From Phallus indusiatus (taxonomy: Eukaryota; Basidiomycota; Agaricomycetes; Phallales; Phallaceae), in NCBI GenBank assembly GCA_027605045.1, contig JAQFWX010000040.1, positions 310,001 through 374,000 of the forward strand: 64,000 nucleotides of DNA. The letters run 5' to 3'. Below are positions 58,696 to 64,000 of this stretch, one piece after another. The translations under genes were made by a program, and so were the position numbers. Positions within the stretch are counted from its first letter, which is position 1; every line of letters begins with the position of its first letter. The notes beneath the pieces are model-generated. The model was not told where the DNA came from. It ran no database searches and was given only the letters and a program-made list of their open reading frames with translations.

Positions 58696-61229
58696 TTTTT
58701 TTTTTTTTTTTTGGCGGAGCGATTAGTCGTAAGGACAACTTAACGAGCGAAGGGCAGTGGACATTGTAGGTCCCCCCCAACGTTCTAGCTAGTTCTGAGG
58801 GATCTCAACCTCAATCCAAAAAAAGTGTTATGTTGGCTGAATAAATAATAGAGACGGAAGAAAATGCAGATAGAGAGATGTTGGCCGCGAGGAAATGCTT
58901 TTACGCACACTGTTTTAGACAGTAGTGCTGCACCTGGGGGTAAAAGTCCAATCTCTGTACTGCGGCGCGCCGGCAGACGAAATTGGTCAGGTGACTGGGA
59001 CTCAGAGAGTGACCGCACGAAAAGCGGCACCCCTCCTACCCGCTAAAACCCCGCTAATCGTACGCAAGTACGATCTCCCTCATTTCTTCATCACGCATTA
59101 CTAGTGCCCAAGTCTTGTATGCCAGGTTCAGAGGTATTGCGTCATTACCAAAAAATGGGCTCGTTGATAGGATGTCCTGTTGTATCCTTTTTTGGACCAT
59201 GGATCGCCATTTCTGGCGTATCTCTATTTGTGTAGGTGGGTCTTTTATTTCATCGTCAACTGTCACACGCCATTGGCATCGTATTTTCCATATTAGATAG
59301 GCGGATTCAGAGATTAGTATTTGGAATAGTCGGTTGGTGTACTTATCCGGCGAGTCGTCTTTATGGAAGAGGGGGAGTCCACAGCCAAAGACTAGGCCGA
59401 AAGTTGGTTGGATCCATTCTCTATTGGTTTTCCGCCATAATTGCTTAACCATAGCCCAGATTGTTTTTTGTCCAGAGCAAGGACATTCGAATAGAATGTG
59501 TTCCATGTTCTCAGTTTTGTCGCAGCTCGGACAGTTTGCTCGTTCCTGCAGAGCCGGTATTTTTAGCCAGAATTTTCCGATTCTAAACGCTCCGTGTATG
59601 GCCTTCCAGAGAAAGGTGCGTATATTACGGTTGAGGTTCTTTGATTTGACGGATAACCAGATTGTTTCGTTTGTAGGTCTATTGCCCGAGATGTCCTCAG
59701 CCGCGTAGCGGATCTTATCAAGGTTCGATATCGTTTGGCTTCTTTTCGGAGGTGTGACTAACTCAATTAGCTTTTTGTATATTAAGGCTTGTGTTGCGTA
59801 TGATAGTTTCATACCATGTAGGGTGTGTTGTGGGGGGTAATGTAATGAGACGTGGTCGGGGGTGTCTTTAAGGGCACCTTGTTCCGCTAACTGGTCAGCC
59901 GCTTCATTCCCTGTTATGCCCGAGTGTGCTTTGACTTTGGTTATTTTAGTTAAAGATACTTCGCGAGCTCTCAGCCACGCTACCAGAGGTATGAGGAGGT
60001 CTTTATTTTTGACGCCGGTCCATCCTTTATCTTCGTGTTTGCTGAGGTATCGTGTCACATTCATTTGTGTGTATTTCGAGTCGGATTTTATTTCGAGTTC
60101 AGCATCTTTTGGGGTAAGTCTAATTGCTTCTAGGAAAGCGTAGATTTCAGCTGCGTTATTTGTATTGAAGGATTCCGGTAGATGGATACTTCGGTTGCGT
60201 CCGTCGTTTTCGCCGAACCATATTCCGCTGCCGGTTTGGGCATTCTCATATCCGTTGCGGTAACATGAGCCATCTGTGTATGCCATTATTGAATTTTCAT
60301 TCGTTCTAGGGGGGAAAGGGGGTGGAAAAGGGTCTGGTGGTTCCTCAAAGCCAATTCGAAATCCGTTATTTAAGCTGTTAGACTTGTTAGGGAAGGGATC
60401 AAAGGTGATATTTGTGTTTTCTTCGTCTTGAGATTGGGTGTATGGTTGGGAGAGGATGGGCTGGGGTTCTGGTTCTTCCTCTGTGTCATCCAGGTAGGTG
60501 GGTATCCACATTTCTGGTATTTTCCGTATTATTGATCGTACGAAGCGGCAGCACGCGTTATAATGGTGGCAGTCGGGGTGCGGCTCGGCTCTTGGGTGTG
60601 TTTCGTATCTTCCTAGGAAGGTAAGTGCATCCTTGATAGAGTATATTTGGTGGTTGACGCGGATACATGTTGCTGTCTTACCTTTCCAAGGGATATTTTT
60701 CTTCAGTGATATGCCGGCATGGTACCAGAGGGGCATTTTGGCCTTGGCTCCGTCGGTAGTGGTTCTGGGATCTAGGTGTACGCGGTATTTCTTCGCTATC
60801 TTGTATAACATGATTAGGTTTGGCGGTAGTGTAGAGTGGGTTGGGTGGCATTTGGGTTTCCAGTATTGGACGAAAGGGTTTATTAAGGTGAGTCCATCAT
60901 TTAAGGCTTCTTTCTGTGCATTGAGGATGAACAGTTCGTCAGCTATCAGGGCCCAGCGTGGGCGATTCGTTCCATCTTCAAGGTATGATTTCAGGGTCAT
61001 TAGCTTGATTGCTTCATTTCTCAGGTGTATGTTTAAGATTTTCTTTCCGCCGTTTTCGAAGGTGGCACATAAGGTATCAAAGCTTACAGGGGCGGAGGTG
61101 GGCGAGTTCCATAGAAAGTGTCGTGATAGATTATGCAGGTATTTCTCTATTTCTTTAGGCATTCCTTGCACTTTGGTCAGATATTGTGAACAGCCACCGA
61201 CAACCATTGTTATTATAAGACGGCGGCCT
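58696..61229 (-). mobile_element. LINE-B: 5'-truncated non-LTR retrotransposon with poly(A) tail
   Basis: Minus-strand insertion: poly(A) as 17 T at 58696-58712, 3' UTR 58713-59053, open frame 59054-61229, then direct target duplication. Truncated at its 5' end inside the reverse-transcriptase region, the usual result of incomplete target-primed reverse transcription. The uninterrupted frame and exact 15-bp duplication indicate recent insertion. Unlike LINE-A in sequence, so a different LINE family. Confidence 0.92.
59054..61229 (-). pseudogene. LINE-B ORF2 C-terminal part: RT end, RNase H, zinc-binding region
   Basis: About 725 codons with no stop. Starts within the RT 'thumb' region (MVVGGCSQYLTKVQGMPKE). 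Then a long linker, RNase H from about 60290 (AYTDGSCYRNG; AAEIYAFLEAI; SDSKYTQMNV; HSGITGNEAADQLAEQGA - all four acidic residues present), and a CX2C...HX4C zinc-binding motif (CPSCDKTENMEHILFEC) near 59495-59545. The apparent start at 61246 is a TTG inside the target duplication, so the frame begins in host sequence and is not an independent gene. Confidence 0.9.
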
Positions 61230-61244
61230 GCTGTTGAAAGTATC

Positions 61245-61620
61245 AATATGGAGGAATGAGTGAATTGACGAAAACCTGGATTGAAGGTTCGACTATCTAG
61301 CCTTATATCTTTTATGCTCCTTCATCGTTAACAGACTTTATCGCTTCAATCTCCATTCCCGACGTGTGCACATGCCCCGCCTTCTCGATATCACTCTTCG
61401 CGTGTATCGGTATAGACGAAGGCATACACTTTGACGTGAATCAAAGTAATCAGTTCCTCAAAAGCGCTTTGGAATGCGAGCGCGACGAAAATTGAGCAGT
61501 CTGACTACTATGTAATGTCATACGACCATAATTGAAGAGGAAAATGGCATATACGTGAACGGGCAACTTGGCTCTGGCTTCAGATGCCAGAGTCAGTTCA
61601 TTAACGCAAACTCTCCATGC
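61245..61620. other. Flank of LINE-B with weak repeat B similarity
   Basis: Sequence at 61275-61350 resembles 6625-6700 and 9065-9150 (AAGGTT.GACT and CGTTAACAGA..TT.. words). No gene visible. Confidence 0.3.
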
Positions 61621-62600
61621 TCTTGTAATCATCACACCACATAGTCGCTGATGAAACCAGAGCTGGGAGGAAACGAAAGTCAATCTCCAGATTAGTCTTC
61701 GCACGGTGCATCTCACCTTCAATCTGTAGTTGACACGAAAGGCCTCATTGACTAGGTTTATCATGTCATCCCTCTGTTGTATCCAAAATCTGTTCTTCAT
61801 GGCGAATGCTTCGAGGTTGATGTCGTAGAAGCGAGTCTAGTTTCACAAGCGTTACGGAACAAGCTGCTACCATATTCGAAACTATTGGCGTGTCCAGGTA
61901 TAAGCTACTGACGGTAAATCTGTTCCTGTTGATATTGGTTACAGTGTTATAGCGGTGCATATGTCGATGTCAACCTGGAATATTTCCGAGGAGACGTTCC
62001 ATGGTACGACGGAGTTGGGAGGAAATCCATGTAACTAGAAGATGACTGGAATCAACGACGACAACAAAAGCCATAACGACTACATACCGAATCTATATAC
62101 TAGTTCTAATTCTCTTGATCTGACCTGCGTTACTATTTCTCTGAGAGTCATATCCCGTCTTCAGCGTAAATGTCACGGTATCTGGGAACAATAGCTGAAC
62201 AAGTAGTGCATCAAACTGGAAAACGCTATGCCGACATAGATCTTCAAGAGTACAATCTTTATTGGAAGAATGCCAATGAACGCGAAGTCAGGAGTACCAC
62301 CACTGTTCCATTAAGGTTCCAACCTTTTAGTATTTCCATAAAGAACCTTGGCAAATGAACTCTGGGGATGGATGACAAGGTCAATTTCTCGTACATTCGT
62401 TTCCGCTAAGCCTTTGGTGCATGCAGTGAACGGATGAGACTAGAGATGACTTATGACTAGGGCACTGTGTGTCGAAAGTGCAGGAAATGTATTGTGGGAC
62501 TTCAAAAGACAAACGCGGCCTGCTCTACCGGGAACGACAGTGACGTGGGCTCCATTCCTAATTGCAAGGAGATCGAGACAGGATACATAAAAGGTAGTAC
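61620..62600 (-). repeat. Family A repeat, copy A12
   Basis: C-terminal wording CGCTGATGAAACCAGAGC at 61650, IYVTN-like block 61930-62000, CTAGTTCTAATTCTCT box at 62099, N-terminal block 62240-62420. Matches A4 and is followed by LINE sequence at the same junction word (GCGGCCTGCT near 62513 and 16722). Confidence 0.6.
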
Positions 62601-62659
62601 GATATGGCACTAACTGGCACGTCGGGTGTTTCCGACACCATTGGCGCTCATTGCTTTTA

Positions 62660-64000
62660 CGCAGGCCTGTAGCGACTTGCGCGTCACATTCAAGTTCATC
62701 CTCTGACTCCATGATGAGCTGAACAGTGTTAACAAGAGATTGTATGACGGTTTCTTTCTTGTCGTTGCACTGGGAGGGAATGGGAAACTCTGCACGCTGG
62801 ATACGGTGAAGGTGGGGTGTTGAGTGGAGCGTGTCCAGTGCATTTGAATAAGTGCACTGGTGTCTGGCGCGTCTCCTTTCCAGGTCTCCACTGGTCAGCC
62901 TGGTATCTCTGCGTGGGACGGAACGTTATAGGGTGCTCGTGTTGAATATGCTCGCGGTATGTTTGTTCCAGGTTTGTAATACTGTATGCTAAATCGCGTC
63001 CCAGTGCTTCTGGCAAAGGCGCGTTTGGCTTTCAGGTCTGCATTACCATCCACGCCAGAGTGTCCTGGAGCCCATTTCATTTTCAGGCGCATGTTTGAAT
63101 TGTATAACAGAAGCTTATCGAGCTGCTCGTGGTCTGTCTATACGATGTGGTGTGCTCGTCGCGGTTGGCGAATAGTGCAGGCCAAAATTGTGACTATCGT
63201 CATGCTATTGATGGCTTTCCGCTGCATTACCACATGGATGCCGAGACTCATCATACCGACAAGCTCGACTTCGAGAACGGTGAATCCTTTAGTTGATAGC
63301 TCTAGATCCCCTTTCTCTTGCGTCCTTGAGGAGTACTGCTGCAATGCCGACTCTGTCGTCTGTCGCGTATCTGTCCGAGCAAGCAACGCAGGTGCTGGGG
63401 TGGTTGTTGTTAGCCTTTTTTTCGTCTTTTGTGCTACCGGTTATGCTAACATCAATTCTGTTCCCAATTAGAATATTTTCGCAAGGTCTCGACCCGTTTA
63501 AACCTGTTCGTTCGCCCAGCCAAAGGTTCGCCTGAGGGCTTCTATTGGCGTGGGATGAGCATGCTGTCGGTTTATCCTTTCGTGCACGACGTGGTGGAAA
63601 ATTGGCAAGTCGCGCGGATCTCTTTGGCACATTTCGTCGAATAGTAACTGTGCTATAGCTAGGAGGAGATCGATGTGTGCACACATTTAGGGACTCTGGG
63701 TATTGTCAGCATGGCACCAGTTGCGGCTAAGGCTACTGCTCGTCGTATGGGTTCCAGTTTCCTTGCAAATCATTATGATACTGATACGCGTTTAGCTCGA
63801 TGATTCGGTCGGCACCAGACGCTTGCAGCGTATAGGACTTGGGGTATGTGTGCTGCATGGCCCAGTTCAAGCCTTTGACGTACATATTTGCCTGCAGCTG
63901 GTGTTCTTCAAATCCCAGTTCCTAATCCAAAATGATTCTTAGGTATATGATAGCGTTTGAAGGCGCGACTTCCGACTGGTCTCGGAGCACGAATCTGGTC
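62660..64000 (-). mobile_element. LINE-C: second copy of the LINE-A 3' part, runs off the window
   Basis: Aligns with 16760-18000. Minus-strand pieces: RNase H with AAVLLKD near 63330 and MKWAPGHSGVDGNADLKAK near 63045-63090; after it a TGHAPLNTP region near 62830, typical of the part behind RNase H in fungal LINEs. Frames are broken. It is old and was duplicated together with the neighbouring family A copy. Confidence 0.75.

Noticed and set aside
59054..61246. 730-residue intact gene
   Set aside because: The start codon is a TTG within the target duplication. The frame is the 3' part of a 5'-truncated LINE.
4780..62600. CRISPR-like array for the regularly repeated units
   Set aside because: Units are 1-1.5 kb, gene-like and diverged, in a eukaryotic genome.

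Overview
This is fungal nuclear DNA, most likely from a mushroom-forming basidiomycete (Agaricomycetes). The evidence is: many introns of about 47-65 bp with GT..AG borders, NACHT-WD40 (NLR-like) genes, a FunK1-type protein kinase gene, Ty3/gypsy chromoviruses with chromodomains, and Tad/L1-like LINEs with an endonuclease and RNase H. There is no sign of operons, CRISPR arrays, rRNA or tRNA genes.

Layout. Three paralogous NACHT-WD40 genes all lie on the minus strand: NLR1 (1-4113, its 3' end is outside the window), NLR2 (9882-15486, intact, 10 exons, 1,699 codons plus stop) and NLR3 (45678-51112, one-base frameshift near the C-terminus). A 3'-end remnant of a fourth copy lies at 21645-21812. 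Around them are at least 12 copies of an unidentified, decayed, gene-derived repeat (called family A here), all in the same orientation and mostly in head-to-tail arrays of three (4.8-8.8 kb, 41.6-45.1 kb, 51.9-56.1 kb), plus single copies at 15.7, 20.2 and 61.6 kb. Old LINE copies (16.7-19.8 kb, 53.2-53.5 kb, 62.6-64.0 kb) are embedded in the same duplicated blocks.

The centre (23.1-40.7 kb) is a FunK1 kinase gene on the minus strand that was split by a very young Ty3/gypsy element (24307-38996, TSD GATGC). The 3' LTR of that element was itself hit by a second gypsy element (30183-38646, TSD CGGTA). The two LTRs of each element look identical to each other by eye. Removing the insertion restores the kinase reading frame at the junction. 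Both retroelements carry an 11-12 nt match between a site inside the LTR and the sequence just after the 5' LTR, placed about 30 nt downstream of a TATA box. This is the arrangement expected for Tf1-type self-priming. The inner element also carries, between pol and its 3' LTR and on the opposite strand, a spliced 411-residue gene with a coiled coil and a Zn2Cys6-like cysteine cluster.

The right part (56-61 kb) is mostly unassigned sequence plus a clean 5'-truncated LINE (58696-61229) with a poly(A) tail and a 15-bp target duplication.

Reading of the whole: a repeat-rich, fast-evolving NLR/kinase locus shaped by segmental duplication and recent transposition. NLR proteins of this type are believed to act in non-self recognition. 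That role here is inference from family membership. All work was by eye: exon borders were set by comparing the three paralogs, and the frame sums are consistent (2376, 2415 and 2370 nt before the last exon).
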